Source: a bacterium | GTDB taxonomy: Bacteria; Krumholzibacteriota; Krumholzibacteriia; LZORAL124-64-63 | Reading direction: 5' to 3' | Length of the DNA stretch: 64,000 bases | Assembly: GCA_016719645.1 (NCBI GenBank) | Contig: JADJYS010000028.1 | Coordinates: 1-64,000 of the forward strand | Shown: one piece after another, positions 1-9,113 of the stretch | Layout of the letters: the number at the start of each line of letters is the position of its first letter | How positions within the stretch are numbered: position 1 is the stretch's first letter | Notes under the pieces: model-generated | The model's input: only the letters and a program-made list of their open reading frames with translations | What the model was told of the DNA's origin: nothing | The model's database searches: none | Translations under genes and position numbers: made by a program

Positions 1-123
1 TTCATATCATAAATTCGCAACAGGTTGCGGTCGACACCCCCTTGATCTCCTCTAAATAAGTCGGATATGCTCCTGAATTCCTGGTACCGCGGGCATTCCT
101 ATCATACCGACTCGAGGAGCCTC

Positions 124-1350
124 ATGATGACCCGACACCGATCCCTGAGCGCATCGCTCCTGACCACTTCGCTCCTGGGCGCGTCGATTCTGGCAGCCTG
201 CTGCCTCATCGGCGGCTGCTCCGGCGACGACGGCCCCGGCCAACCCCAGGACCCGCAGCCCCAGCGCGTGGTGGCCGAGCTCGAAGGCGCCGTCGCCGAC
301 GTCCAGCTCGCCGCCGGCGTGACGTCCACGCTCGTGTTCACGCCCCAGCTGCCGCCCGATCTCGCGCCGGTGACCGCCGCCGAGATCGATGTCGCCGCGA
401 CGCTCGACCACGTGCAGGTCGACGGCGTCCCGTTGTGGCAGCTGATCGCCCGCAAGGCGGCCCGCCTCTTCGGCGGAGACGAGGATCTCGGCGCCACGGC
501 GTTCATCCGCATCGGTGATGACCCCGCCACCGTGTGCGAGGCGGGCATCCTCTACGGTCCGTTCACGGTCAGCCACGGCACGTCGCTGGTCGTCGAGCCG
601 GAGACCGCCGCCGCCGACGGCCCCACGCTGCAGATCATCAACAGCGGCACGACGGTCCTGTGCCTGAGCATCACCGCGAACATCGACGCCGAGTTCAGCG
701 TCGACGCCGTGGCGATGGACCTGGTCGAGGGCGAGTGCGACGCGCCCGCCGACTTCGCCGGATTCCGGACCGGCACCTACCAGTGCGGCAACAGCTGCGG
801 CGAACCGTTCAGCGGCGACGTCACGCTCACGGTCACCCAGGATGGCGACGTGGCCAGCTACGTCGACCAGTCCGGCGACACCTACACCGGCCGGGTCTGC
901 GGCGACACCTTCCACTTCGAACGGATCGACGGGGACGAGATCGAGCGCGGCGCGATGACGCTGGACGGGCCGGATTCGGCCACCAAGCGCTCGACCTGGC
1001 GCGGCGCCTCCCCGCCCCACTGCAGCGGCGATTGCGTGGACGTGCTGACCCGCGCCGACCCGGGCGACCGCCCGCCGCTGGTGATCACCAGCGGCCAGCC
1101 GCCGAACGGCCGCGTCGGCCAGCCCTACTACTTCGAACCGGCGACCAGCGGCGGCCAGGGTTCGGTCACCCGCTGGGCCATCCCCACGGTGCCGATCCCG
1201 GGCCTGGAAACGCTCTCCTCGGGAGTGCTGACCGGCACGCCCACCGCGGAGGCGGTGGGGAGCTGGGAGGTGCACGTCACCGTCTACGACTCCTGCCCGG
1301 AGGGAGCGCAGACGGTCAACCGCGACTACACGATCGTCATCATGGAGTGA
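124..1350 (+). CDS. Lipoprotein with C-terminal putative Ig-like domain
   Basis: Predicted envelope lipoprotein of unknown function, about 408 residues. The N-terminus is a lipoprotein signal: a basic start, a hydrophobic core and the lipobox LIGGC, then an acidic and Pro/Gln-rich linker. The body is beta-type sequence with scattered Cys. The last ~75 residues (ITSGQPP, GQPYYFEP, GVLTGTPT) resemble a putative Ig/cadherin-like domain found in surface proteins. I start at the ATG-ATG pair at 124/127 because AGGAG lies 4-7 nt upstream; an ATG at 67 has no such site. It converges with the polyketide synthase gene that follows on the other strand. The fold assignment is by motif only. Confidence 0.7.
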   Translation: MMTRHRSLSASLLTTSLLGASILAACCLIGGCSGDDGPGQPQDPQPQRVVAELEGAVADVQLAAGVTSTLVFTPQLPPDLAPVTAAEIDVAATLDHVQVDGVPLWQLIARKAARLFGGDEDLGATAFIRIGDDPATVCEAGILYGPFTVSHGTSLVVEPETAAADGPTLQIINSGTTVLCLSITANIDAEFSVDAVAMDLVEGECDAPADFAGFRTGTYQCGNSCGEPFSGDVTLTVTQDGDVASYVDQSGDTYTGRVCGDTFHFERIDGDEIERGAMTLDGPDSATKRSTWRGASPPHCSGDCVDVLTRADPGDRPPLVITSGQPPNGRVGQPYYFEPATSGGQGSVTRWAIPTVPIPGLETLSSGVLTGTPTAEAVGSWEVHVTVYDSCPEGAQTVNRDYTIVIME

Positions 1351-1466
1351 GCCCGGCCTAATCCGTCGCAGCTGCACGCGCCGCGGGCAGACCAGCGCGG
1401 TCGGTCCGGGTCGGCGCCGGTGAGCAGATCGTGGGGGGCCGCTGCTGCGGGGCGGCGGCCCTCGCT

Positions 1467-2519
1467 CTACAGCGCCACCAGCAACGACTCCGAGCAGAAC
1501 CCCGGCCCCAGCGACGAAATCAGCCCGTGGCCCCCGTTGCCCGTACCGTGCGCCTGCAGGTACCGCTCCAGCACGAACAGGACCGTCGTCGAGGACATGT
1601 TGCCGTAGTCGCGCAGCACGCCGCGCGCCAGGTCGAGCTGTTCCGGGCGCAGGTCCAGCGCCTCCCGATACGCCTCCAGCACCTTGGCGCCGCCGGGATG
1701 CAGCAGAAAGGCTCCGAGGTCGGCGATCTTCAGGTCGAAGCGGGACAGGAAGGCGCCCATGTCCTCGGCCGCGGTCTGCCGGACGATCTCGGGGATCCGC
1801 TGGGCGAACACGACCTGCAACCCCTCCTGCAGCACGGTCCAACCCATGACGTCCAGCGAGTCGGGGAAGAAGCGGCTGCCGGTGCCGAGGATCTCCAGCC
1901 CCGGCCCGTCGGTCTCGTCGCCGCAGACCACCGCGCAAGCGGCCCCGTCGGCGAACAGGGCCGTGGCCACGAGGTTGGCCTTGGATGTGTCGTCCGGCAG
2001 GAAGGTCAGGCCGCACAGCTCGGTGGCCACGACCAGGATCCGCGCGCGCGGGTGGGCCAGCGCGTAGTGGTGGGCGTGGGACAGGCCGGCCGCCCCGCCC
2101 GCGCAGCCCAGGCCCCAGATCGGCGTGCGGCGGATGTCGCGGCGCAGGCCCAGGACGTTGATCAGGCGGGCGTCGATCGAGGGCGTCGCGAGGCCGGTGG
2201 TGTTCACGTAGATGATGTAGTCGATGTCGCCGGGCGCGAGCTCCGCGGCGGCCAGGGCGCGGCCGGCGGCCTCGGCCGAGAGGCGGGTCGCCTCGACGGC
2301 GTAGAGGGCGCTCTTCTCGGCCATGTCGTGGGACGTGAAGAACCAGTCGCGCGGCGCGGCGAAGTAGCGGGTCGCGATGCCGGAGTTGGCGAACAGGGGC
2401 ATCAGGCGCTCGAGGTCCGGGATGCGGCTGGCGAACTTCAGGCGGGCGAAGGCTTCGGCTTCGGCCTGGTCGATGCGGGTGGCGGGGACGCTGGTGCCTG
2501 CGGAGCGGATCTTGGGCAT
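1467..2519 (-). CDS. Type III polyketide synthase (chalcone/alkylpyrone synthase-like)
   Basis: Thiolase-fold condensing enzyme of about 350 residues, the normal size for a bacterial type III PKS. The three catalytic positions are visible: Cys in GLGCAGGAAGL, His in LLHPGGAKVLEAY and Asn in DYGNMSSTT. Such enzymes extend an acyl-CoA starter with malonyl-CoA and cyclise the product to pyrones or resorcinols; the starter cannot be told from sequence. FabH is the nearest alternative, but the Asn context and GNMSS motif favour type III PKS. The start at 2519 is preceded by GAGGA. No methyltransferase, oxidoreductase or other tailoring gene lies next to it, so it looks like an orphan enzyme. Confidence 0.82.
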   Translation of the reverse strand: MPKIRSAGTSVPATRIDQAEAEAFARLKFASRIPDLERLMPLFANSGIATRYFAAPRDWFFTSHDMAEKSALYAVEATRLSAEAAGRALAAAELAPGDIDYIIYVNTTGLATPSIDARLINVLGLRRDIRRTPIWGLGCAGGAAGLSHAHHYALAHPRARILVVATELCGLTFLPDDTSKANLVATALFADGAACAVVCGDETDGPGLEILGTGSRFFPDSLDVMGWTVLQEGLQVVFAQRIPEIVRQTAAEDMGAFLSRFDLKIADLGAFLLHPGGAKVLEAYREALDLRPEQLDLARGVLRDYGNMSSTTVLFVLERYLQAHGTGNGGHGLISSLGPGFCSESLLVAL

Positions 2520-2658
2520 GGGGATTCCTCGGGGCAAGGGAGTGGGGGCGCACCACCATAGGGTACACACGACATGCGGCGGCCGCGCCCCGAGCCCTGT
2601 GCTCGCCCCCTCCCTTGTTCGGCCTACTGCTGGCTTGGCGACAACGGCCGAACCTCGG

Positions 2659-3468
2659 CTACTTCAGCAACACCAGCTTCCGGCTCGCCGTGAAATCTCC
2701 CACCTGCAACACGTAGAGATAGGTGCCGCTCGAAACGCTCCCACCGCGATCATCCAACCCATCCCAAGACGCCTCGTATTCGCCGGCCGGCAGATACCCC
2801 TCGATGAGCGAGCGCACCAACCGGCCCTTCAGGTCGAGGATTTCCAGCCTGACGGCGCCGCCGGATTGCACCTGGTAGGCGATGACGGTGCCGGGATTGA
2901 ACGGGTTGGGTCGGTTGCGATCCAGCCGGGCTCCGGGCTCCGGCAATTCCGGCACGCCGCTGGTGCCCGAGTCCCAGCCCCAGACCTGGACGCCTGTCGA
3001 CGTGTTGACGATGAGCTCCGGCAGCCCGTCGCTGTCGATATCGTACACCGCGATGTTCCCCTCCTTGGGAATGGAGGCGATCGTGGCTCCGGACGGGTAG
3101 TCGATGATCCAGACTTCGCCGTACGAGCCCACGAGCAGCTCCTTGTCCTGATCCCCGTCCAGGTCCATCGTGCCCCTGAAGCTGATCTCGTTGCTGCCGA
3201 CGTGGCGATAGGACCAGATCTCGCTGTAGGTCGCTCCGTCGATGAACACCAGGAGATCCTCGGTCTGGTCCAGCCCGTCTCTGATCACGATCTCCATGTT
3301 CCCATCGCCGTTCAGGTCGAAAAATTCGGGGATCATCGTCGGCTCGAGCTCGAATTCAAAGCTCGCATACGAGCCCAAGTCGTATTCGTATTCGATCTGG
3401 TACCCCTGGGAGAGAGCCGTTCCGGCCAGCAGGATCAGCATGGCGATGGTCGCGGTCGATGTGCGCAC
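2659..3468 (-). CDS. Secreted VCBS/FG-GAP-type protein with FlgD-like C-terminal sorting module
   Basis: Exported protein of about 269 residues. It has an N-terminal signal peptide (MLILLAGTALSQG), then short beta-propeller-like repeats with Asp-rich loops (DLNGDGNMEIVI, DLDGDQDKELLVG, DIDSDGLPELIV) typical of VCBS/FG-GAP calcium-binding blades. The last ~85 residues begin NRPNPFNPGTVIAYQV and end YVLQVGDFTASRKLVLLK; this is the FlgD/T9SS-type Ig module seen at the ends of secreted FCB proteins. A GTG start at 3468 is chosen because AAAGGA sits 7 nt upstream. It is divergent from the galactanase gene, whose product has the same tail, so both probably use the same export or anchoring route. 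Confidence 0.78.
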   Translation of the reverse strand: MRTSTATIAMLILLAGTALSQGYQIEYEYDLGSYASFEFELEPTMIPEFFDLNGDGNMEIVIRDGLDQTEDLLVFIDGATYSEIWSYRHVGSNEISFRGTMDLDGDQDKELLVGSYGEVWIIDYPSGATIASIPKEGNIAVYDIDSDGLPELIVNTSTGVQVWGWDSGTSGVPELPEPGARLDRNRPNPFNPGTVIAYQVQSGGAVRLEILDLKGRLVRSLIEGYLPAGEYEASWDGLDDRGGSVSSGTYLYVLQVGDFTASRKLVLLK

Positions 3469-3684
3469 GGCGGATGTCCTTTCGCGGAATGATGGTCGTC
3501 GGCGATTGCCGTCATGACTTGATGCGGGGCGTCCTGCCGCACACGCCGTCATGCGCGTCGGCAGCCTGCCCCCGGTGATGGTAGCACATCCGATCCCGGG
3601 TTCATCACTCCGGGTGGTCCTGGACTTCCGTTACGACCCGGACACGATGTGCGAGTTCGCGCCGCGCGCGCCGGCGTCATGGTC

Positions 3685-3690
3685 TATAAT
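3685..3690 (+). promoter_or_regulatory. Candidate -10 box for the galactanase gene
   Basis: A perfect TATAAT. No convincing -35 is seen 16-18 nt upstream. If it is used, transcription would begin near 3697, after the ATG pair at 3689/3692, which favours the TTG at 3728 (with AGGTGG upstream) as the start codon. Confidence 0.35.
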
Positions 3691-3727
3691 GATGAGGTTG
3701 CGTCCCCCCATCGACAGGTGGAACACC

Positions 3728-5449
3728 TTGCGCTGTCTGCTGCCGTGGATCTTCTATTGCGCCACTCTGCTGCCAGCCACGGCCCCGGCCGCGCCCGTGA
3801 CCTTCCGGGTGGACATGGGGCCCTACCTGGCCGCGGGCTACTTCGACCCGTCGACCGATACCGTCGAAGTGCGCGGCGATTTCGACGGCTGGGCCGCCGG
3901 GCAGCGCGTCCTACAGGCGGGAGCCGGCCAGGGCACCTTCGAGGTGCTCGCCGACCTGCCCGCCGGCGGCATCGCCTACAAGTTCCTGATCGTGCGCAGC
4001 GGCGGCGCCGAGGTGTGGGAGGAGGACATCCCCAACCGGACCTGGCAGGTGCCCGCCGCGGGCGGCGCCGCGCCGACCGTCCCCTTCGACGATCTGAGCG
4101 ACCTCGCCGCCCCGGACGCCCGCCGGGCAGGGGCGGACCTCTCCTACGCGCCGTGGCTGGAGGCGCTCGGCGCGACCTACCGCCGCGACGGCCAACCGGC
4201 GCCGCTGCTCGACCTGGCCGGGGATGCGGGCCTCGGGCTGGTGCGATTGCGGCTGTGGCACACGCCGGACGAACCCTGGCACGGGCTCGCGGCCACCCTC
4301 GACCACGCCCGCCGGGTGCGGACCGCGGGCTTCGACCTGATGCTCGACCTGCACTACTGCGACTCCTGGGCCGACCCCGGCCAGCAGACCCTGCCCGCCG
4401 CCTGGCAGGGCGTCGCGCTGCCGGCGCTCGCCGATTCGTTGGCCGCGTACACGGCGCGCGTCGTCGCCCGCTTCACCGACGAGGGCCTGGCCCTGCGCTA
4501 CGTGCAGCTCGGCAACGAGATCGACGCGGGCCTGCTGTGGGACGCCGGCCGCGTCGGCTGGCCGGGCGGTCCCTGGGACACGCCGGCGCAGTGGGACGCG
4601 CTGACGTCCCTGCTGCAGGCGGCCGCGGGCGCCGCCCGGGCCGCACTGCCCCCGGACGAGGGCACCGAGCTGATCGTGCACCTGTCGCCCGGCGGCGACA
4701 ACGCGCGCTGCCGCTGGTTCCTCGACCATCTGGCGGCCGCCGCGGTGGACTACGACGTGATCGGGCTGTCGTACTACCCCTGGTGGCACGGCTCGCTCTG
4801 GCAGCTCGAAACCAACCTGCGCGACCTCGGGCCGCGGTACGGGAAGCCGGTCATGGTGGTCGAGACGGCCTACCCCTGGACGCTGGCGGCGGCCGACGGC
4901 ACGGGCAACTTCGTCGACGGCCCGGAGGATCTGGTGGCCGGCTATCCGGCCACACCGCAGGGGCAGCTGGATTTCCTGCGTGACGTGCGGCGGATCGTCG
5001 CGACGTCGGGCGGCGTCGGGACGGTCTACTGGGAGCCGGCGTTCATCCCGACGACGGGCGGACCGCAGAACCCCTGGGAGAACCTGGCGCTGTTCGACTT
5101 CGGCGGGAACGCGCTGCCGGGGCTGGGGTTCGGCGGCGCAGCGGGCGGCGCCACGCCGGCGCCGGCGCTGCCGCGCACGGGGCTGCTGCAGAACCAGCCC
5201 AACCCCTTCAACCCGGGCACGCTGATCCGCTACCGCGTCGAGCGCGCCGGGCCCGTCGACCTGTCGGTGTACGACCTCGCCGGGCGCAGGGTCTGCACGC
5301 TGGTCGGCAACACCGCTGCGGAGGGCTGGCACCAGGTGAGCTGGACCGGACGGGACGGTCAGGGGCGGGACGTGCCGTCGGGGCTCTACTTCTATGCCTT
5401 GGAGACGCCGCAGGGAGCCGCGCGGCGCCGGATGACCTTGCTGCGTTAG
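3728..5449 (+). CDS. GH53 arabinogalactan endo-beta-1,4-galactanase, secreted, FlgD-like tail
   Basis: Secreted glycoside hydrolase family 53 enzyme, predicted to cut beta-1,4-galactan side chains of pectin. After the signal peptide comes a ~95-residue beta-rich domain (VEVRGDFDGWAAG, YKFLIVRSGG) resembling starch-binding or glycogen-branching-type modules. The GH53 barrel follows: GADLSYAPWLEALGATY, RLRLWHTP, DLHYCDSWADPGQQ, the acid/base Glu in QLGNEIDAG and the nucleophile Glu in VVETAYPW. The end is a FlgD/T9SS-type Ig module (NQPNPFNPGTLIRYRV to the final Arg). The start is uncertain: TTG at 3728 has AGGTGG 6 nt upstream; ATG at 3689 or 3692 would give a longer signal peptide. Confidence 0.85.
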   Translation: MRCLLPWIFYCATLLPATAPAAPVTFRVDMGPYLAAGYFDPSTDTVEVRGDFDGWAAGQRVLQAGAGQGTFEVLADLPAGGIAYKFLIVRSGGAEVWEEDIPNRTWQVPAAGGAAPTVPFDDLSDLAAPDARRAGADLSYAPWLEALGATYRRDGQPAPLLDLAGDAGLGLVRLRLWHTPDEPWHGLAATLDHARRVRTAGFDLMLDLHYCDSWADPGQQTLPAAWQGVALPALADSLAAYTARVVARFTDEGLALRYVQLGNEIDAGLLWDAGRVGWPGGPWDTPAQWDALTSLLQAAAGAARAALPPDEGTELIVHLSPGGDNARCRWFLDHLAAAAVDYDVIGLSYYPWWHGSLWQLETNLRDLGPRYGKPVMVVETAYPWTLAAADGTGNFVDGPEDLVAGYPATPQGQLDFLRDVRRIVATSGGVGTVYWEPAFIPTTGGPQNPWENLALFDFGGNALPGLGFGGAAGGATPAPALPRTGLLQNQPNPFNPGTLIRYRVERAGPVDLSVYDLAGRRVCTLVGNTAAEGWHQVSWTGRDGQGRDVPSGLYFYALETPQGAARRRMTLLR

Positions 5450-5474
5450 GGGCGGGCACATCGAACGCCGGCCG

Positions 5475-5909
5475 TCAATCCGCCCGCGGCGGGTACCGCC
5501 GCTTGATCTCCGCCACGGAATGGGCCACGAGCTGCTCGAGGACGGCCAGGTCGACGTCGGCGAGGCGCCGGACGTACAGACAGGCCTTGCCCGTCTTGTG
5601 CTTGCCCAGCTTGGCGAGCAGCGCCTTGACCGGCGCCGCCTCGTACCCGGGGACCAGGTAGATGCTGATATCCCCCTTGCGGGGCGAGTACCCCACGACG
5701 CACGAGTCGCCCTCGTGCCCGCTCGCGTACTTGTAGTGGTACGTGTCGAACCCCACGATGCTCGTCCCCCACATCCGGGGGCTGCAGCCGGTCACCCGCT
5801 TCATCAGGGCGGAGAGTGCCCGGCAATCGCGCCGGCGCTCGGGGTCCGCGATGGCGCCGAGGAAGGCGGCGACGCCGGCCTTGGTGGGCTTCGTCTTGGC
5901 TTCGTACAT
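5475..5909 (-). CDS. DUF1801 domain protein
   Basis: Small soluble protein of 144 residues that looks like the DUF1801 family. Recognisable stretches are a helical N-terminus (ADPERRRDCRALSALMKRVT), then MWGTSIVGFDTYHYKYASG and GYSPRKGDISIYL, and a C-terminal LGKHKTGKACLYVRRLADVD. The family's biochemical role is not established. It is the first of a long run of leftward accessory genes and lies 21 nt downstream of the NAD-binding gene, so the two may be co-transcribed. Confidence 0.72.
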   Translation of the reverse strand: MYEAKTKPTKAGVAAFLGAIADPERRRDCRALSALMKRVTGCSPRMWGTSIVGFDTYHYKYASGHEGDSCVVGYSPRKGDISIYLVPGYEAAPVKALLAKLGKHKTGKACLYVRRLADVDLAVLEQLVAHSVAEIKRRYPPRAD

Positions 5910-5930
5910 GATTCCCTCCGGACGGATCGA

Positions 5931-6674
5931 TCAGTTCCTGTCGACGATCACGGGCAGCCGCCCCGCCCATTCGCCCCAAGATCCGTCAACGGTCGCCAAG
6001 TCGCACATGAAATCGGCGACGTTCGACATGCGGGTGTCGTCCGGCCTGAAGAGGCTGCTCACCGGGCGCTCGTGGAGCGCGTACGCCGAGACCTCCCCTT
6101 CCCGGAGGGTGTCCGGGCGGACGACGACCCACCGCACGTGCGGGTCTTCCGTCCCGACCACGGCGTGGAGGAAGTCCGCGGCGCGCTGGTTGTCCCGGGC
6201 GGGCGGGACCAGGCGGCGGAGCACCCGCAGCAGCAGCCGCTCCGGGGCCGCCCGTCGCTCGTCGGTCGCGCCGGGGTGGTCGACCGAAACGCTGCTCATG
6301 AGAATGAACTTCACCGGCGCTGCCGGCCGCGAATCCCGGATCGCCCCGCAGAGGCGCGCCGTGGCCCGCGCGACCAGATCGTGCGGCGGGCCGAACACGC
6401 CCCTCAGGCTGATCGTGTGGCCGAGGCACGAGACGACCGCCTCGCAGCCGCGGACCTGCGCGGCGAGACTTTCGTCGTCGAGCGCCAGGAGGTCGGCCTC
6501 GACGACCGTCAGCCGCGGATCGCCGGCGACCCCCGGCGGCAGCCGGCCGGCCGACCGCACGACGGCGCGCACGGCGACGCCGCGCTCCAGCAGCCGACAC
6601 AGGACGCGTTGACCCGTGCGCCCCGTGCCGCCGACGAGAAGGACCGTCCCGCCCTTGGGCGCCCCGCGCAGCAT
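5931..6674 (-). CDS. NAD(P)-binding atypical SDR / NmrA-like protein
   Basis: Rossmann-fold protein of 247 residues. The dinucleotide-binding motif GGTGRTGQRV lies near residue 15, followed by VRAVVRSAGRL (typical of NADP preference), VVEADLLAL and VVSCLGHTISL. FILMSSVSVD matches the strand that carries the active Ser in extended or atypical SDRs, but no YxxxK pair is evident; ARDNQRAADFLH takes that place. This points to an atypical SDR of the NAD(P)H-binding type, either a redox sensor or a nucleoside-diphosphate-sugar epimerase relative. The substrate is unknown. The start codon has an AAGGAGG-type site (CAAGGAGG direction reversed at 6677-6684) directly upstream. Confidence 0.72.
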   Translation of the reverse strand: MLRGAPKGGTVLLVGGTGRTGQRVLCRLLERGVAVRAVVRSAGRLPPGVAGDPRLTVVEADLLALDDESLAAQVRGCEAVVSCLGHTISLRGVFGPPHDLVARATARLCGAIRDSRPAAPVKFILMSSVSVDHPGATDERRAAPERLLLRVLRRLVPPARDNQRAADFLHAVVGTEDPHVRWVVVRPDTLREGEVSAYALHERPVSSLFRPDDTRMSNVADFMCDLATVDGSWGEWAGRLPVIVDRN

Positions 6675-6835
6675 TCAAACCTCCTTGCGGGCCACGACCA
6701 TGAGCTCGATCTCGTCGAGCTCGAGCTGCCGCCGCCCCCAGTTGCCGGCGGTGCCGCCCCACATACCGACGACCGGATCAAACGCATTGCCACCCATGGC
6801 AACTACCCCATCACCGCATGAGCCGCCAGGCTGCA

Positions 6836-7174
6836 TCAAGCCGTCCGCGGCGGCGGCCGCCACGGCGCCGACTTCGCTTCAAGCAGTGAGATGAGTCCTG
6901 GATCCATGCACTCGTACTCATCGCGAACACCCAGAACGACAATCCGTTTTCCGGCCGCCGTGTTTCCGAACAGCTTGATCAGCTTGCTTCTCTGGGCCCG
7001 CTCCATGACGAAGACGACTTCCGCCCACGCGATCAACTCCGGCGTCAGGCGATTCACGGCGTATTCGCTCAGACCCGCCGATCTCGTCTCCGTGTCGGGA
7101 AGTTGAGCGAAGACCCACGCCGCCGTGGGGCTCCTGGCGCGGTTGTGGCTGCACACGAACAGGAAGCGTCTCAC
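6836..7174 (-). CDS. Low-molecular-weight protein tyrosine phosphatase-like protein
   Basis: About 112 residues. The N-terminus FLFVCSHNRARSPTAAWVF carries the CX5R(S) phosphate-binding loop of low-molecular-weight PTPs (Cys, then SHNRA, then Arg-Ser). AWAEVVFVMERAQRSKL and LGVRDEYECMDPGLISLLE match the small COG4551-like predicted phosphatases. The usual distal Asp-Pro general acid may be the DP of CMDPG. A GTG at 7174 is preceded by GGGGGA and is preferred over the upstream start at 7198. The substrate is unknown; arsenate reduction is less likely because the extra Cys residues are missing. Confidence 0.72.
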   Translation of the reverse strand: MRRFLFVCSHNRARSPTAAWVFAQLPDTETRSAGLSEYAVNRLTPELIAWAEVVFVMERAQRSKLIKLFGNTAAGKRIVVLGVRDEYECMDPGLISLLEAKSAPWRPPPRTA

Positions 7175-7210
7175 GACGGGTTCCCCCGGGTCCTGCACGG
7201 AGGCGTCGAT

Positions 7211-7654
7211 TCACGCATGCGGCGTCTCCCCCCATTCCCGCATCGTGAACAGCGCGCGATCCGGCGGCGCCTTGCACAGCTTGTGCAGGATCGCGTCGAG
7301 GGCGTTGCCGGGAGCGCTGCGGTGTTCGATGACATAGCACCATCCCGCGAGGACCGGCGCCAGCAGGACCCAGGCCCACTGCATACCCGCTCCGCCGGAC
7401 AGCCAGTCGATGATCGTAAAATAGCTCAAACCCAGGGCGCCGGCGGCCGCGAGGATCCTGCGGCGCATCGTGCGACTGCCGAGGCAATCTTCGCAGAGCG
7501 GAATGTCGACGAAGTGATCGAACACGAAGTGCGTCGGGTCGACGGGCTGGTTTTCGCCGTCCTCCGGCATGAACTCGCTGATCGGATACTTGGCGACGAC
7601 GAGCTGGTGGATGGTCACCAGGTCCGGCGACCCGCATTGACGACACGGCTCCAT
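7211..7654 (-). CDS. Zinc-ribbon membrane protein, unknown function
   Basis: About 147 residues, not recognised as a named family. The N-terminus MEPCRQCGSPDLV and the later PLCEDCLGS form a CxxC...CxxC zinc-ribbon pair. Two hydrophobic segments follow (ILAAAGALGLSYFTIIDWL and WAWVLLAPVLAGWCYVI), so the ribbon probably sits on a two-pass inner-membrane anchor. The ATG at 7654 follows GGGGGA closely and starts exactly at the ribbon. A similar plan, two CxxC motifs plus membrane segments, recurs in the gene at 14183-14470. Confidence 0.6.
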   Translation of the reverse strand: MEPCRQCGSPDLVTIHQLVVAKYPISEFMPEDGENQPVDPTHFVFDHFVDIPLCEDCLGSRTMRRRILAAAGALGLSYFTIIDWLSGGAGMQWAWVLLAPVLAGWCYVIEHRSAPGNALDAILHKLCKAPPDRALFTMREWGETPHA

Positions 7655-7738
7655 GTCCCCCCGATCCGGAATGCTTGCCGGCCGAGCCGGTGCTTCGCGT
7701 TCAGCCAGCGTGCGGTGCAAGGCGGGCCGCATCGCCTG

Positions 7739-8980
7739 TTATCCGCTTTCGCGAGCGGCCTCCAACAGGAGAGCCAGCGTGTACACGTGGGAGTTCTGCT
7801 TGGCGAACCCGATCGCCGACAGGCCGTGACGTCCGGTCACCGAGGGATCCGCACCCGCCGCGAGCAGCGTTTTAACGGTTTCTTCATGTCCGTGTTGTGC
7901 CGCGAACATGACGGGAGTGGACCCGTCGCTGGCGGCGGCATTCACGTCCGCGCCGGCGGCAAGCAGGATCCCGGCGACGGCGGCCTGGCCCCGGTTCGCC
8001 GCGAAGATGAGTGCCGTGAATCCTTCCTGGTCCCGCAGTTCGAGCTTGGCGCCCGCCTCGAGCAGCAGCCGGACGATGGCTTCGTGGCCTTGTCCCGCGG
8101 CGCACATCAGCGGCGTGAGGCTGGTGGCATCGGCGGCATCGACATCCGCTCCGGCCGCGATCAAGGTGCGTGCGGTCTCGAGCGAGCCGTTGGCGGCCGG
8201 GAGGGAGAGCAGGGGGCCCCGGAACGCGCCTCGCTTCCCCGTGCGAACCTGCAGCGAGGGATCGGCCCCCGCCGCGAGGAGCACGCCCACGATGTCGGAC
8301 CACCCGTAGCTGGCCGCGACGGCGATGACGGGCGCATGGTCGGGGGAACACGCGTTGGCGTCGGCGCCGGCGGCCAGCTGCGCCTCGACTTCGGCCAGGT
8401 CGTGGTCGGCGACCGCGTTGCTGAGCAATTGGTCCGGTGACAGGCTCCGGTTGAAAAGGCGTCCCACCTTGCCCCGCCAGCCGCCCTTCGCTTCCTGCGT
8501 CTGTCGGCGGAGCTGCGCCATCAGGACCTGCGCGGCGTTGAACAGGACGCCCAGCGGGTCGCTCCCCCGCACGAGGCCTGCCTCGGCGCTGGTACAAAGC
8601 CGTACTCCGTTGTAGGTGAGCAGGTAGAAGTGCACGCGGCCCTTCGTCGGCAGCGGGTAGTCGGCGACATGCTCGCTGGACGCGAGACAATCTGCCGCGA
8701 CCCTGACGCAGCGCTTGGCGGCCTGCCGGGTTGAAGCGTGCATCTCCCCGCCGATGACGCCGAAGGAGGTCGTCGTGTAGAGACTACTAGTTCCGTTGCG
8801 CATGGCGAGGATCGAGGCGACGGTCTTGTTGTAGATCGGCCAGTCGACGAGGACGCCGTAGACTTCGGGAAACTCGTCGTCCGCCGAGAAGCCGAGCGTC
8901 TCGGCCGGCGTCGTCAACGCCATGTGGCGCAGATCCTTCCCCAGTGAATCGGAAGCAGAAGAAGAGCTCGCAGGTGGCAT
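7739..8980 (-). CDS. Ankyrin-repeat protein with novel N-terminal domain
   Basis: 413 residues, soluble. The first ~200 residues are not recognised (FPEVYGVLVDWPIYNK, SLYTTTSFGVIGG, HFYLLTYNGVRL); the TTTSFGVIGG and YNGVRLCTSAEAGL motifs could form an alpha/beta fold. From about residue 210 come ankyrin repeats of ~33 residues: DHAPVIAVAASYGWSDIVGV, TSLTPLMCAAGQGHEAIVRL, EGFTALIFAANRGQAAVAGI and GSTPVMFAAQHGHEETVKTL. Ankyrin repeats bind proteins, so this is probably an interaction module. The RBS AAGGGA sits 7 nt before the ATG. No export signal is seen. Confidence 0.78.
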   Translation of the reverse strand: MPPASSSSASDSLGKDLRHMALTTPAETLGFSADDEFPEVYGVLVDWPIYNKTVASILAMRNGTSSLYTTTSFGVIGGEMHASTRQAAKRCVRVAADCLASSEHVADYPLPTKGRVHFYLLTYNGVRLCTSAEAGLVRGSDPLGVLFNAAQVLMAQLRRQTQEAKGGWRGKVGRLFNRSLSPDQLLSNAVADHDLAEVEAQLAAGADANACSPDHAPVIAVAASYGWSDIVGVLLAAGADPSLQVRTGKRGAFRGPLLSLPAANGSLETARTLIAAGADVDAADATSLTPLMCAAGQGHEAIVRLLLEAGAKLELRDQEGFTALIFAANRGQAAVAGILLAAGADVNAAASDGSTPVMFAAQHGHEETVKTLLAAGADPSVTGRHGLSAIGFAKQNSHVYTLALLLEAARESG

Positions 8981-9113
8981 GTCTCATCCCTTCGATTGGA
9001 AATATGGGATAGCAATCACAACAACATCGATCAAGCGTCGTCCCGGGCGCCCGGCATGGCGTCGCGGCGGTTTGGCGGTTCGGCGGCAGTCTCCCGGAAC
9101 CTTGTGGACCATC

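Noticed and set aside
73..117. GAATTC, GGTACC, CCGCGG and CTCGAG close together, like a cloning linker
   Set aside because: The region is part of a natural gene start with its own RBS and codon use; four six-base sites in 45 nt of GC-rich DNA can occur by chance, and no vector sequence follows.
6675..6835. Small leftward ORF before the NAD-binding gene
   Set aside because: It ends LELDEIELMVVARKEV, which recalls a methyltransferase C-terminus, but the rest is low complexity and there is no start or RBS; too weak to list.
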